From Bin87 sp026710825 (GTDB lineage Bacteria; Chloroflexota; Dehalococcoidia; Lucifugimonadales; UBA3495): a DNA stretch of 64,000 bases. Shown in pieces: positions 37,496-46,368 of this stretch (positions are counted from its first letter, which is position 1; the number at the start of each line of letters is the position of its first letter). The position numbers and the translations under genes were made by a program. A model generated the notes under the pieces. It saw nothing but the letters and a program-made list of their open reading frames with translations, did not search any database and was not told the origin of the DNA. Location of the stretch: positions 1,426,001 through 1,490,000 of the forward strand of contig OZ247427.1 in NCBI GenBank assembly GCA_965232815.1, read 5' to 3'.

Positions 37496-37820
37496 CCATT
37501 ACACATACCGGGTTATGTGGTCTGCGGAGGATGGGGAATACGTGGGTCTGTGCGCGGAGTTTCCGTCGCTGAGCTGGCTGGCGCCGACGCAGGAAGGGGC
37601 ATTCTCCGGCATACGGGCGCTGGTGGCGGACAGCGTGGAGGATATGCTGGGGCACGGTGAAACGCCGCCCGAACCGATGGCGGACCGCGCCTACAGCGGG
37701 AGGTTCGTGGTGCGCGTGCCGCCGGAAGTTCACCGGGCGCTGGCGATCAGGGCAGCCGAGGAGGGTGTGAGCCTGAACCGGCTGGTGAGCGCGCGGCTGG
37801 CGAATGACACCTTGCGCTGA
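37485..37820 (+). CDS. hicB: HicB-type antitoxin
   Basis: 111 residues. The N-terminal half is the HicB partial RNase H fold (YRVMWSAEDGEYVGLCAEFPSLSWLA-type strands), and the C-terminal 45 residues (SGRFVVRVPPEVHRALAIRAAEEG) form a ribbon-helix-helix DNA-binding domain. It neutralises HicA and represses the operon. Confidence 0.87.
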   Translation: MTADHYTYRVMWSAEDGEYVGLCAEFPSLSWLAPTQEGAFSGIRALVADSVEDMLGHGETPPEPMADRAYSGRFVVRVPPEVHRALAIRAAEEGVSLNRLVSARLANDTLR

Positions 37821-37869
37821 GGAGACGGTGCCCGCCGGTGAGAACAGATACACGGGCATGACCGAGGGC

Positions 37870-38030
37870 GGCAGCGCAGTGTTTGTGTCGAGGAGGGTGT
37901 GCGGCGATGCGGTAGGACGGCAGTGAGGGTTTGTGTCGAGGAGGGTGTGCGGCGGCGCGGTAGGACGGCAGCGCAGGGTTTAGGTCGAGGAGGGTGTGCG
38001 GCGGCGCGGTAGGACGGCAACGTATTGCTG
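37870..38030 (+). repeat. 48/49-bp tandem repeat, three full copies
   Basis: Copies start at 37881, 37929 and 37978, each beginning GTTT(G/A)(T/G)GTCGAGGAGGG and ending GGTAGGACGGCAG. The spacing is 48 then 49 bases, so they cannot all be read in one frame. It lies between hicB and a strong terminator. Confidence 0.75.
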
Positions 38031-38082
38031 GCGTCTAAGGAGGTCCGATGATGCTGCGGTAACGGTAATGGACGTCCGGTTG

Positions 38083-38114
38083 CGACGGCGTGCGCGCCGT
38101 CGTTTTGCTTTTTT
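38083..38114 (+). terminator. Strong intrinsic terminator
   Basis: CGACGGCG-TGCG-CGCCGTCG followed by TTTTGCTTTTTT. It closes the hicAB unit or a transcript of the tandem repeat on the plus strand, before oppA. Confidence 0.85.
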
Positions 38115-38360
38115 GGCGGTACTGCCGGCCTCGACGGTGCGCACCGAAACACATGACACTGAAAAGTTACGGTACACCCCACGCGCTCGTCGGTCTCTTG
38201 AATAACTGCGCGTGGACAGTTGTGATGCATATCGTCGCAAGTGTTGGTGTCGATTCTGAATAAGCACGCGCAATGATTGTGTATGCTGTGCAGATATAGT
38301 TTCTTGCCGCTATGTGGCTGGCGTGTTAGATTCCCCTTGTTGATACGGGAGGAATAACCT

Positions 38361-40433
38361 ATGCGTTCGATGGGATTGATAACACTTTGCGCCTTGATAC
38401 TTGCGGGGATTGCGCTGTTGGGATGTGGTTCGGAGGTGGTGACTCAAGAGGTGGTGAGAGAAGTGGAGGTGGTGGTGACGGCCACACCGGATCCCAATGC
38501 GCCCAGCCAAGCGGCGGGCCAGACCAGCCAGGCGTCGCCTCCAACGTCGGGCCAGCAACCGCCCGCGTCCACGGCGCGCCCAGATGCGCCATCGCCCACG
38601 CCGCCTCCGGCTGCGCAAGCGCCGGCGAGCGCCACCGACGTTTCCGATAACGTCTACCAGTTGGGAATCTCTGCTGATCTGACCACGACCAACTACTGGT
38701 CGTACCTGGGCCCGGACGGCACCATCTGGAATCAATATGTGCTGGGAGGGACCAAAGCGACGCTCTATTCCTACTCGGCGCAACGGTTTGACTGGATCCC
38801 GTCGCTGGCCTCCGATTTCCCCACGCCATTGACGGAGGAGACCGTGGGTGGTGAGACCCTGTGGACCACCGAGGTACCCCTGAAGCAGGGGGTGAAGTGG
38901 AGCGACGGCAACGACGTAACGGCCGAAGACTTCGCGTTCACCGCGCATACGGTGGCGGAACTGCAACTGCCTGGCAACTGGCCGTCCATCGTGGACCCCG
39001 ATTACTTCGACCACGCCGAGGCGCTGGATACCTACCGGTTGAAAATTTACTTCAAGCAGAAGCCGGGGCTGGCGCGCTGGCAGTTCGGCCAGGCCTTCAT
39101 GCCCATCTTGCCCAAAGCGTATTGGGAACCGATAGTTGAGGAGGCCAAACAATCCGGCGACATCATCGAGCAGCAGAAAGCGCTCTTCGCCCATGTGCCG
39201 GAGAACGAGCCCACCGCCGGAGGGTACGGGTTTGACAAGTGGGAGCGTGGCGCGTTCGCGGAAAAGGAGCGCAACCCGGGCTACTACTTCGCCGACAGCG
39301 TGGTGAAGCAGTATGCCAACGGCGCGTACGTGGAATCCAAGCCGGGCGCGTACGAGTTCATGGCGTACGGCGAGCCGGGCGGCGACACGTCGCTGGAGTA
39401 TCGGGTGGGTCCCAACGCCGACAGCGCGATCTACTCGATTTACGGAAGCCAAGACGCCACGGTGCTGGCGCTGAAAAAGGGCGACATCGACTTCATGCTG
39501 AACCCGCTGGGCCTTTCCCGGGGATTGCAGGAACAGCTTGAGGGCGAGGACGGGCTGACGGTGATCGAAAACGCGTCGGACGGCATGAGATACCTGGGTT
39601 TCAACTTCCGGAAGCAGCCCATGGAGAGCAAGGCGTTCCGGCAGGCGGTCGCGACGCTGATCGATAAGGAATTCATCACCAGCACCGTTTTGCAGGGCGT
39701 GGCCCTTCCCATGTACACCACGGTGCCCGAGGGCAACCAGGCCTGGTACAACTCCGATGTGCCGCTGATTGGGCAGGGCCTGAGCCGGGGCGAGCGGATC
39801 GCCCAGGCGATGCAACTGCTCAAGGACGCCGGGTTCACCTGGGAGACCGAGCCACGGGTGAGCGAGGACGGCAGGTTTGTCGAGCAGGCCGGTGAGGGTT
39901 TGAGGATGCCCAACGGCGAGCCGATGCCCGAGATGGACATCCTGGCGCCCAGCCCCGGCTACGACCCGCTGCGCTCCACCTTTGCCATCTGGATCGAGCG
40001 TTGGCTGAACGAGGTGGGCATTCCGGTGCGGGCCGACCTGACCGGGTTCAACCTGATCGTGGACAAGGTGTTCACCAATCAGGAATTTGATATGTGGATC
40101 CTTGGTTGGGGGCTGAGCCCTTACCCCGACTACCTGGAGTCATTCTTCCACAGCCGGCACTCGGGCCTGGAGGGACACAACGCGGGCGGATACAACAACC
40201 CGGAGTACGACCGGCTGGCGGATGAGTTGCTGGCGGAAACTGACCTGGAGTCGGCGCGACAAAAGGTCTTTGAGATGCAGGCGTTTTTGGCCGAAGACCT
40301 GCCCTACGTGCCGTTGTTCGACACGCCGCTGGTGGAGGCCTACCGCAGCGACCGCATTGGATACCCGTACACGACCTCATGGGGCGGGCTGCAGAACGCG
40401 GCGGGCATGACGGAACTGGTGCTGTTCAAGTAG
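38361..40433 (+). CDS. oppA: Oligopeptide-type ABC transporter substrate-binding lipoprotein
   Basis: 690 residues with a lipoprotein signal peptide: MRSMGLITLCALILAG followed by ALLGC, with Cys22 the lipid anchor site. A Pro/Ser/Ala-rich linker (about 45-95) separates it from the SBP_bac_5 domain with VKWSDGNDVTAEDFAFTAHT, GYGFDKWERGAFAEKERNPG and YRSDRIGYPYTTSWGGLQNA. It binds peptides or nickel/oligopeptides outside the cell. The gene is the first of the opp cluster, but the permeases start about 700 bases later, past two antisense genes. Confidence 0.9.
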   Translation: MRSMGLITLCALILAGIALLGCGSEVVTQEVVREVEVVVTATPDPNAPSQAAGQTSQASPPTSGQQPPASTARPDAPSPTPPPAAQAPASATDVSDNVYQLGISADLTTTNYWSYLGPDGTIWNQYVLGGTKATLYSYSAQRFDWIPSLASDFPTPLTEETVGGETLWTTEVPLKQGVKWSDGNDVTAEDFAFTAHTVAELQLPGNWPSIVDPDYFDHAEALDTYRLKIYFKQKPGLARWQFGQAFMPILPKAYWEPIVEEAKQSGDIIEQQKALFAHVPENEPTAGGYGFDKWERGAFAEKERNPGYYFADSVVKQYANGAYVESKPGAYEFMAYGEPGGDTSLEYRVGPNADSAIYSIYGSQDATVLALKKGDIDFMLNPLGLSRGLQEQLEGEDGLTVIENASDGMRYLGFNFRKQPMESKAFRQAVATLIDKEFITSTVLQGVALPMYTTVPEGNQAWYNSDVPLIGQGLSRGERIAQAMQLLKDAGFTWETEPRVSEDGRFVEQAGEGLRMPNGEPMPEMDILAPSPGYDPLRSTFAIWIERWLNEVGIPVRADLTGFNLIVDKVFTNQEFDMWILGWGLSPYPDYLESFFHSRHSGLEGHNAGGYNNPEYDRLADELLAETDLESARQKVFEMQAFLAEDLPYVPLFDTPLVEAYRSDRIGYPYTTSWGGLQNAAGMTELVLFK

Positions 40434-40457
40434 CCATCGCCCGGGATCGCAAGAGAA

Positions 40458-40490
40458 GCGCACCCTCACGGTTCAATCGTGGGGGTGCGC
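40458..40490 (+). terminator. Hairpin downstream of oppA
   Basis: GCGCACCCTCACG (40458-40470) pairs with CGTGGGGGTGCGC (40478-40490), 13 pairs with one G-U and a 7-base loop. No U-run follows, so it may partly protect the oppA message rather than end it. Confidence 0.6.
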
Positions 40491-40582
40491 GGCAATGGAG
40501 GGGTTAGGAATGGGAGGTCAGGCTGGGGTTTGTTCGGGCGGGATGATTCCGGTTGCGCGGGGCATACGATTGCATACGGCGT

Positions 40583-40792
40583 TCAGCGTTGCGCGGTATG
40601 GTGCCGCGCCCAGCACGCGAGGAACCCCATCAATGCGCCCACCGCGCCTTTCAGTAGCCAATCAAGCACGTCAAGTAAATGTTGTTGAGCCGGAGACAGG
40701 TTGGGTGATGCTACCTCCGCTTGCCACACAAACCCACTCGTACTCAATACAATCAAGCCGCCCAATATGCCCACGATGAAGTAGTTGTTCAC
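40583..40792 (-). CDS. Small membrane protein, downstream gene of an antisense pair
   Basis: 69 residues from a GTG at 40792: MNNYFIVGILGGLIVLSTSG is one hydrophobic helix, and LLKGAVGALMGFLACWARHH a second. The GTG overlaps the stop of the upstream small gene (GTGA), so the two are coupled. Function unknown. It lies on the strand opposite to oppA and oppB and may be a holin- or regulator-like peptide, but nothing supports a specific role. Confidence 0.6.
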   Translation of the reverse strand: MNNYFIVGILGGLIVLSTSGFVWQAEVASPNLSPAQQHLLDVLDWLLKGAVGALMGFLACWARHHTAQR

Positions 40793-40956
40793 GCGTCAGC
40801 CTCAGCGCTGGATGAGGGAAGCTGTTCCTTCGCCTGCTGAGCGCGGCGCATTGAGCGATATCCGTTGATGGCAAGGCCGGCAAGATCTCCCACGAACATC
40901 ACCATCCCCACGGTGACCATGACCGCCAACAATATCAAAACCAGTATATCTCCCAT
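40789..40956 (-). CDS. Small membrane protein, first gene of an antisense pair
   Basis: 55 residues from an ATG at 40956 (AAGGAG 10 bases before). An earlier ATG at 40983 would add nine residues, but the predicted transcription start lies downstream of it. MGDILVLILLAVMVTVGMVM is a transmembrane helix, followed by a charged tail with GYRSMRRAQQAKEQ. No family recognised. Confidence 0.6.
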   Translation of the reverse strand: MGDILVLILLAVMVTVGMVMFVGDLAGLAINGYRSMRRAQQAKEQLPSSSAEADA

Positions 40957-40981
40957 AGCACATCCGCTCCTTACGCTTTGC

Positions 40982-41010
40982 ATATTAACAATTGCATTTT
41001 ATTTTTGCAA
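40982..41010 (-). promoter_or_regulatory. Candidate promoter of the two small membrane genes
   Basis: Minus strand TTGCAA (41010-41005), 17-base spacer and TAATAT (40987-40982). The start would be near 40975, about 19 bases before the ATG at 40956, which supports that start codon. Confidence 0.45.
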
Positions 41011-41127
41011 CGCGAATATGTCATACACAATCCTGCCCCGCCAAGTTCACGACACGCTGCCCGCGATGAATAACTCCGCGCACGCGGTAGCCGCCCGCTG
41101 GACGGTTGAAACCGGGAGCGTGTCGGG

Positions 41128-42279
41128 ATGACCGGCTACCTGGTGCGTCGGGCCGGGCAGATGGTCCTGACGCTGTTTCTGATCGTCACGCTGACGTTCT
41201 TCCTGGTGCAGGCGCAACCCGGCGACTACGCGACGTTCTACGCCCTGAATCCCGACATCCCGGCGGAGGTGAGGGAACAGATCAAGGCGTCGTTCGGGCT
41301 GGACAAGCCGCTGTGGCAGCAGTACCTGGTACACATGAAAAACACGCTCACCGGGAACTTCGGGGTGTCGTTCGGGCACTTTCCGCGTCCGGTGATGGAG
41401 GTGATTGGGGAACGGTTGCCGCGCACGGTGGTGCTGTTCCTGTCGGCGACGGCGGTGTCGTTCTACGTGGGGTTCTTCCTGGGCAAGGCCATCGCGTGGC
41501 GCAGGGGCGGCGTGCTGGAGTATGCGGCGACGATCTCGGGAGCGACGCTGTTCACGGCGTTCACGCCGGCGTTCGCGCTGATGATGATCTGGATATTCGC
41601 GTTCAAGCTGGGGTGGCTGCCCATCGGCAAGTTCCTGGACCCGCTCATCTGGCGAGGCGCGGAGGTGAGCGCGAACCACATTTTCAGCTACATGCTGCTG
41701 ACAGCCTGCGCTTTTGTCGTATTCGCGTTCCTGACGTTGCTGGCGACGCGCAAGATAGGCCGATTCGGGACGGGGCGGGTGCCGGTGTTATTGATCGGAC
41801 TGGGCGCGGTGGCCATCCCGATCGCGTGGGCGTTCACGGGGGTGGGATACCTGGCGCTGGATATCCTGAGGCACATGATCCTACCCATTGCCACGCTGAC
41901 GCTGATCTCGTTCGCGGGGACGATGCTGCTGACGCGCAACAGCATGCTGGAGACGATGCGCGAGGACTACGTGATGGCGGCGCGGGCCAAGGGGTTGCCG
42001 GAGAAGGTGGTGCGGGACCGGCACGCGGCGCGCAACGCCCTGCTGCCGGTGATCACCAGCCTGGTGTACAGCCTGATCTTCGCGATCGATGGCAGCGTGA
42101 TCATCGAGGGGGTGTTCTCCTGGCCGGGCACGGGGTTGACGCTGCTGGAGGCGGTGCGATCCGAGGACCTGCCGCTGGTGATGGGCGCGATGGTGTTCAT
42201 CGGGCTGTTCTCGCTGCTGGCGCACGTGATAGTGGACGTGCTGTACGTGTACCTGGACCCGAGGATCCGTTACCACTGA
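41128..42279 (+). CDS. oppB: Oligopeptide ABC transporter permease, DppB/OppB type
   Basis: 383 residues. The N terminus MTGYLVRRAGQMVLTLFLIV is the first helix, followed by PGDYATFYALNPDIPAE in the first outer loop, and a C-terminal EAA-type loop near TREDYVMAARAKGLPEKVV. Six or more hydrophobic helices are clear. It is followed 15 bases later by oppC. About 170 bases separate it from the antisense small genes. Confidence 0.9.
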   Translation: MTGYLVRRAGQMVLTLFLIVTLTFFLVQAQPGDYATFYALNPDIPAEVREQIKASFGLDKPLWQQYLVHMKNTLTGNFGVSFGHFPRPVMEVIGERLPRTVVLFLSATAVSFYVGFFLGKAIAWRRGGVLEYAATISGATLFTAFTPAFALMMIWIFAFKLGWLPIGKFLDPLIWRGAEVSANHIFSYMLLTACAFVVFAFLTLLATRKIGRFGTGRVPVLLIGLGAVAIPIAWAFTGVGYLALDILRHMILPIATLTLISFAGTMLLTRNSMLETMREDYVMAARAKGLPEKVVRDRHAARNALLPVITSLVYSLIFAIDGSVIIEGVFSWPGTGLTLLEAVRSEDLPLVMGAMVFIGLFSLLAHVIVDVLYVYLDPRIRYH

Positions 42280-42294
42280 TCGAACGTTGATCCG

Positions 42295-43311
42295 ATGATT
42301 GAACGACCGCCAAATCAGCCGCCAACTCCGGGCGAGGGATCGTCCCTGTTTGGGGAGGTTCCGGAGATTGACCTGAGCCGGGGGCGGGTGGACCTGGCGC
42401 TGGTGCGGCTGCGCCTGGCGTGGCGGACGCTGCGGGACGGCTGGTCGATATTCGTGGAGAGCCGCATCGGCCTGCTGTCGCTGGCGATCATCGGGGTATT
42501 CGCGTTGATGGCGTTCTCGCACCCGCTACTCATGGCGACGGTCTGGACGCCCGACGTGTACGACCCGGTGACCGGGTATGCGTTCGACCAGTTTGACCAC
42601 CCGGCGTCGCCGACGTGGCGGCATCCGCTGGGCACGGACTCGCTGGGGCGGGACATCCTGAGCCAACTGTTGTTCAGCGCGCGGTCGGAGTTCATCCTGG
42701 GCATCACGGCGGCGCTGGTGACGGTGGGCATCGCGACGACGGTGGGCGCGGTGGCCGCCTACTACGGCGGGTTGGTGGACTCGCTGCTGATGCGACTGGC
42801 CGACCTGATCATCGCGCTGCCGGGGATCTCGCTGCTGATCGTGCTGAGCGCGCTGTTCAGCCTGAACCTGTTCTACCTGGCGCTGATCATCGGCGTGCTG
42901 GGCGGTTTCGGCGGTACGGCGATCATCCTGAAATCGCAGGCCCTGAGCATCCGCGTCAAGCCGTACATCGAGGCGGCGCGGGCGGCCGGCGGGGGCCACT
43001 TCCACGTCATATTCGTGCACATAATTCCGAACCTGCTGCCGCTGTCGCTGCTGTACATGATGTTCACGGTGACGGGAGCGATATTCGCCGAGGCAGTGCT
43101 GTCATTCCTAGGCCTGCTGGACATCAGGATGAGTTGGGGCATCATGATCCATACGGCCAACGTGGGCGGATACCTCCTGGGCGGCACCGAGTACTGGTGG
43201 CTGATTGTCCCCGCCGGCGCGTCAATCACGTTGCTGTGCAGCGCGTTCTACCTGGTGGGCCGGGCGCTGGACGAGGTGGTGAACCCCAGGCTGCGGCGGC
43301 ATGATGGGTGA
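42295..43311 (+). CDS. oppC: Oligopeptide ABC transporter permease, DppC/OppC type
   Basis: 338 residues. RTLRDGWSIFVESRIGLLSL is the N-terminal segment of OppC-type permeases; HPLGTDSLGRDILSQLLFSA follows, and the EAA loop is in VKPYIEAARAAGGGHFHVI. It pairs with OppB as the second half of the channel. Confidence 0.9.
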   Translation: MIERPPNQPPTPGEGSSLFGEVPEIDLSRGRVDLALVRLRLAWRTLRDGWSIFVESRIGLLSLAIIGVFALMAFSHPLLMATVWTPDVYDPVTGYAFDQFDHPASPTWRHPLGTDSLGRDILSQLLFSARSEFILGITAALVTVGIATTVGAVAAYYGGLVDSLLMRLADLIIALPGISLLIVLSALFSLNLFYLALIIGVLGGFGGTAIILKSQALSIRVKPYIEAARAAGGGHFHVIFVHIIPNLLPLSLLYMMFTVTGAIFAEAVLSFLGLLDIRMSWGIMIHTANVGGYLLGGTEYWWLIVPAGASITLLCSAFYLVGRALDEVVNPRLRRHDG

Positions 43312-43329
43312 TGTGGTGGATGGCGGCGC

Positions 43330-44352
43330 ATGACTACCGTGGATGACCAGCCTGTACTCAGGGTCGTTGACCTGTCGTTGGACTATTTGACGCGGCAGGG
43401 GCCGGTGCAGGCGGTGCAGTCGGTCAGCTTTGAGCTGGGCCGGGGGCAGTCTCTGGGGCTGGTGGGAGAGTCGGGCTGCGGCAAGACGTCCATCGCCAAC
43501 TGCCTGATGCGCCTGCTGCCCGACAATGGACAGCTGACGGCAGGGCAGGTGGTGCTGGAGGGACAGGACCTGCTGCTGCTGTCCGATGAGGAGATGCGCC
43601 ACTATCGCTGGCGGCGCATGGCCATGGTGTTTCAGGCGGCGATGAACGCGCTGGACCCGGTGTATCGCGTCGGGCAGCAGATAGTGGAGGCGATCGAGGC
43701 GCACGCAGTGGAGGAAACGGCAGCCGACGCTCGCGAGAGATCGGCGCGGCTGTTTCGCATGGTGGGGTTGGACCCGCAGTTGATGGACCGGTATCCACAC
43801 GAGTTCAGCGGCGGCATGCGTCAGCGGGCGGTGATCGCCATGGCCCTGGCGTGCGACCCGGCGGTGATCATCGCCGACGAGCCGACCACCGCGCTGGATG
43901 TGATCGTGCAGGACCGCATCCTGCGGGAGTTAAAAGCGGTGCAGCAGGAACTCAGCATGGCCATGATCTACATCAGCCACGACATCGGCGTGGTGGCGGA
44001 GGTCACCGACCGCATCGGCGTGATGTACGCCGGGCGACTGGTGGAGCTGGGAGACACCGCCGACGTGTTCCGCGCGCCCATGCACCCCTATACGGCGGCG
44101 CTGATGTCGTCGTTCCCCAGCATCAGCGGCGAAAAGCATGAGCTGGAGACGCTGCCGGGCGAGCCGCCCAACCTGGCGAATCCGCCCACCGGATGCCCGT
44201 TCCATCCGCGGTGCGCGTACGCGACCGAGGAGTGCCGGCAGGAGTTTCCGCCGCAGGCGCAGCGGGGGAGCCAGTGGGCCGCGTGCTGGCATCCTTTGGA
44301 TGGGGAGGACGTTGGCATGGATGTACAGGATAAACTGGATATTATCGGATAA
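43330..44352 (+). CDS. oppD: Oligopeptide ABC transporter ATP-binding protein OppD
   Basis: 340 residues. Walker A GESGCGKTSIANCLMRLLP, signature GGMRQRAVIAMALACDP, Walker B IIADEPTTALDV, and a C-terminal oligo_HPY region with CPFHPRCAYATEECRQEFPP. The last residues (GMDVQDKLDIIG) are encoded by a copy of dispersed repeat A, so the reading frame has been extended by the repeat. Confidence 0.92.
   Translation: MTTVDDQPVLRVVDLSLDYLTRQGPVQAVQSVSFELGRGQSLGLVGESGCGKTSIANCLMRLLPDNGQLTAGQVVLEGQDLLLLSDEEMRHYRWRRMAMVFQAAMNALDPVYRVGQQIVEAIEAHAVEETAADARERSARLFRMVGLDPQLMDRYPHEFSGGMRQRAVIAMALACDPAVIIADEPTTALDVIVQDRILRELKAVQQELSMAMIYISHDIGVVAEVTDRIGVMYAGRLVELGDTADVFRAPMHPYTAALMSSFPSISGEKHELETLPGEPPNLANPPTGCPFHPRCAYATEECRQEFPPQAQRGSQWAACWHPLDGEDVGMDVQDKLDIIG
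44314..44343 (+). repeat. Dispersed repeat family A, copy 6 (inside oppD)
   Basis: GGCATGGATGTACAGGATAA then ACTGGATATT; this copy forms the C-terminal codons of OppD. Confidence 0.6.
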
Positions 44353-44375
44353 TGTTTGATAATTCCCGGTTATCA
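44341..44375. promoter_or_regulatory. Cluster of GATAA/TTATC boxes
   Basis: ATTATC-G-GATAAT (44341-44353, perfect palindrome) and TGATAA-7 bases-TTATCA (44357-44375, perfect) lie around the oppD stop and upstream of the PaREP1 gene. A possible operator or promoter for that gene. Confidence 0.4.
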
Positions 44376-44416
44376 TATTCATACTGTATGTCTGTGACAG
44401 CAATAGGAGTGTTGCG

Positions 44417-44773
44417 ATGGCCACGCAAAAGTACCATGATGACAGTCGCGCCCTTTTGGCGCAGGCCCGCTTCGAGTTGGCGGAGGGCGATGTGCGGCAG
44501 GCTTCGGAGAAGGGTTGGGGCGCGGTCGCGCTCATGCTTAAGGCGATTGCCGAGCGGCGCGGCTGGGAACACGGCAAGCATCGGCAGCTGTCCCGGGTGG
44601 CCAGCCGGCTGCGGTCGGAAACCGGAAATCGCGACGTCTTTCGTTATTACCAGGTGGCCGATTCACTTCATGGCAACTTCTGCGAGGATGAGTTACCGCC
44701 CCGGGATATAGCGGACGCTCTGGACGATGTGGAGCAGTTGCTGGACCTGCTGGAGCCGCTAACTCGCGTATGA
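44417..44773 (+). CDS. PaREP1/HEPN-like protein inserted in the opp cluster
   Basis: 118 residues. HDDSRALLAQARFELAEGDV, QASEKGWGAVALMLKAIAE and RRGWEHGKHRQLSRVASR match the PaREP1 type of HEPN-fold proteins, whose role is poorly known. An AGGAGTG site precedes the ATG. The gene sits between oppD and oppF, where nothing is expected, and has its own palindromic boxes upstream. Confidence 0.72.
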   Translation: MATQKYHDDSRALLAQARFELAEGDVRQASEKGWGAVALMLKAIAERRGWEHGKHRQLSRVASRLRSETGNRDVFRYYQVADSLHGNFCEDELPPRDIADALDDVEQLLDLLEPLTRV

Positions 44774-44867
44774 AGCCGGATGCCATTTTCGGGCACATCC
44801 ACGCACACACGCACAAGGGATACGACCAATAACCACAATAGGCAAAGAATTACCTGGGGGAATCGCA

Positions 44868-45893
44868 GTGAGCGGACCCGCCGGCGGGGATGCGCTGGTG
44901 ACTGTGGACGGGCTGACCAAGCGGTTTCCGATCGCGGCCGGCATGTTCCGCAAGCCGACCAGCTTCATCCATGCCGTGGATGACGTGTCCTTCCGGCTGG
45001 GTAGCGGCGAGAGCCTGGGCCTGGTGGGTGAGTCGGGCTGCGGCAAGACCACCGTGGGCAAGCTGCTGGTCAAGCTGCAGGAACCCACGGAGGGCAGCAT
45101 CACCTACCGGTTCCCCGCGCCGTCCACGGGTGGACACCTGGCCGGCTCGGTGGACGCGGCGAACATCAAAGGCCGTCAGCTTCGGGTGTTTCGCCGGCAG
45201 GTCCAGATGATATTCCAGGACCCGTATGAATCCATGAACCCGCGGCGGGCGGTGTATGACACCATCGCGGAGCCGTTGCTGGTGCAGGGGATTGGCGATG
45301 TGCAGGACCGACTGGACCGGGTCTCCGAGATCCTGAACCTGGTCGGACTGACGCCGGCCGGCGCGTTTTTGTTCCGGAGGCCGCACGAACTGTCGGGCGG
45401 GCAGCGTCAGCGGGTGGCGATTGCGAGGGCGCTGGTGATCGGGCCGTCGTTCGTGGTGGCGGATGAGCCGACGTCGATGCTGGACGTATCGAGCCGCACG
45501 GGCATCATGTCGCTGATGCAGGAATTGGCGGACCGGCTTGGGATCTCCTACCTGTACATCACGCACGACCTGGCGGTGGCGCGGTACATGTGCCATCGCA
45601 TCGCGGTGATGTACCTGGGCAAGATCGTGGAGATGGCGGAGACCGAGGAGCTATTGCGGAATCCGCTGCATCCGTACACCCGGGCGCTGCTTTCGGCGGT
45701 GCCGAGTCCCGACCCGATGCGCCGCCGCGAGCCGCCGGACATCCTGGGTGATTTGTCCCTGCCGGTGGACCCGCCGCCGCGATGCCGTTTCTACGAGCGG
45801 TGCCCGATGGCTACGGAGCGGTGTGCGGCAGATGTGCATCCGCCGAGAGAGGAAAAGGCCCCTGGACACTGGGTGGCGTGTTACGAGGCGTGA
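44868..45893 (+). CDS. oppF: Oligopeptide ABC transporter ATP-binding protein OppF
   Basis: 341 residues from a GTG at 44868 with TGGGGG upstream. Walker A GESGCGKTTVGKLLVKLQEP, signature LSGGQRQRVAIARALVIGP, Walker B VVADEPTSMLDV, and a C-terminal CRFYERCPMATERCAADVHP. It forms the ATPase pair with OppD. Confidence 0.92.
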   Translation: MSGPAGGDALVTVDGLTKRFPIAAGMFRKPTSFIHAVDDVSFRLGSGESLGLVGESGCGKTTVGKLLVKLQEPTEGSITYRFPAPSTGGHLAGSVDAANIKGRQLRVFRRQVQMIFQDPYESMNPRRAVYDTIAEPLLVQGIGDVQDRLDRVSEILNLVGLTPAGAFLFRRPHELSGGQRQRVAIARALVIGPSFVVADEPTSMLDVSSRTGIMSLMQELADRLGISYLYITHDLAVARYMCHRIAVMYLGKIVEMAETEELLRNPLHPYTRALLSAVPSPDPMRRREPPDILGDLSLPVDPPPRCRFYERCPMATERCAADVHPPREEKAPGHWVACYEA

Positions 45894-45896
45894 GGA

Positions 45897-45939
45897 ATTG
45901 TGCGTGAGGGACTGTGCGTGAGGGATTGTGCGTGCGGTG
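45897..45939 (+). repeat. 14-base tandem repeat (three copies)
   Basis: ATTGTGCGTGAGGG, ACTGTGCGTGAGGG and ATTGTGCGTGCGGT directly after the oppF stop. Confidence 0.65.
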
Positions 45940-46014
45940 AGACGCGGGCGCGCTGGTGTGCCATCTGCTCGGTGATTATGGGTGCGGCCCGTGCATGGCG
46001 GCTATCCCTGGCAT

Positions 46015-46045
46015 AAAAAAGCCGGATCCTAAATATGGATCCGGC
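46015..46045 (-). terminator. Minus-strand intrinsic terminator
   Basis: GCCGGATCC-TAAATAT-GGATCCGGC stem with the A-run at 46015-46020, which becomes a U-run on the minus strand. It lies about 320 bases beyond the 3' end of the iron permease gene. Confidence 0.8.
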
Positions 46046-46368
46046 AAGGCGGGGTATGATCCCCATTCGCAATGATATTGATGCTTCAGGGCGGCTTTAA
46101 CTTATGACTCCTCACTATTTCGTACGGAACATTGCTCCGCTATGGCCTCCACCGCCCCATAAGGCATATTAACACGGTGAAAAGGCCGAAATCGGGATTT
46201 GCATAAATCCAACACAATCTTTCACAAAGCCACACAATTTATGCGCGGAACGCGGCGACAGTGGGGATTTTGTGTATGGATGCGACCCGTACCGGGCATC
46301 CGGAGCGTAGCCGGGCCGTGGTGTGAGGGTGCGGCGCGCGAATCCCACGGTGTCGAAATCGAGCCAGC

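Larger units (their letters stand above)
37821..38360. other. 540-base gap with tandem repeat and terminator
   Basis: After hicB comes a 48/49-bp tandem repeat (37870-38030), then a terminator at 38083-38114, then a promoter-like AT-rich stretch with TATAGT at 38295 and a GGGAGGAA site before oppA. No protein gene is supported. Confidence 0.6.
45894..46368. other. 475-base intergenic region between oppF and the iron permease
   Basis: Holds a 14-base tandem repeat, a minus-strand terminator at 46015-46045 and an AT-rich stretch. No gene is supported. Confidence 0.6.

Noticed and set aside
38310..39815. A 501-codon open frame opposite oppA
   Set aside because: Antisense of oppA; His/Arg/Leu/Val-rich translation and no family match.
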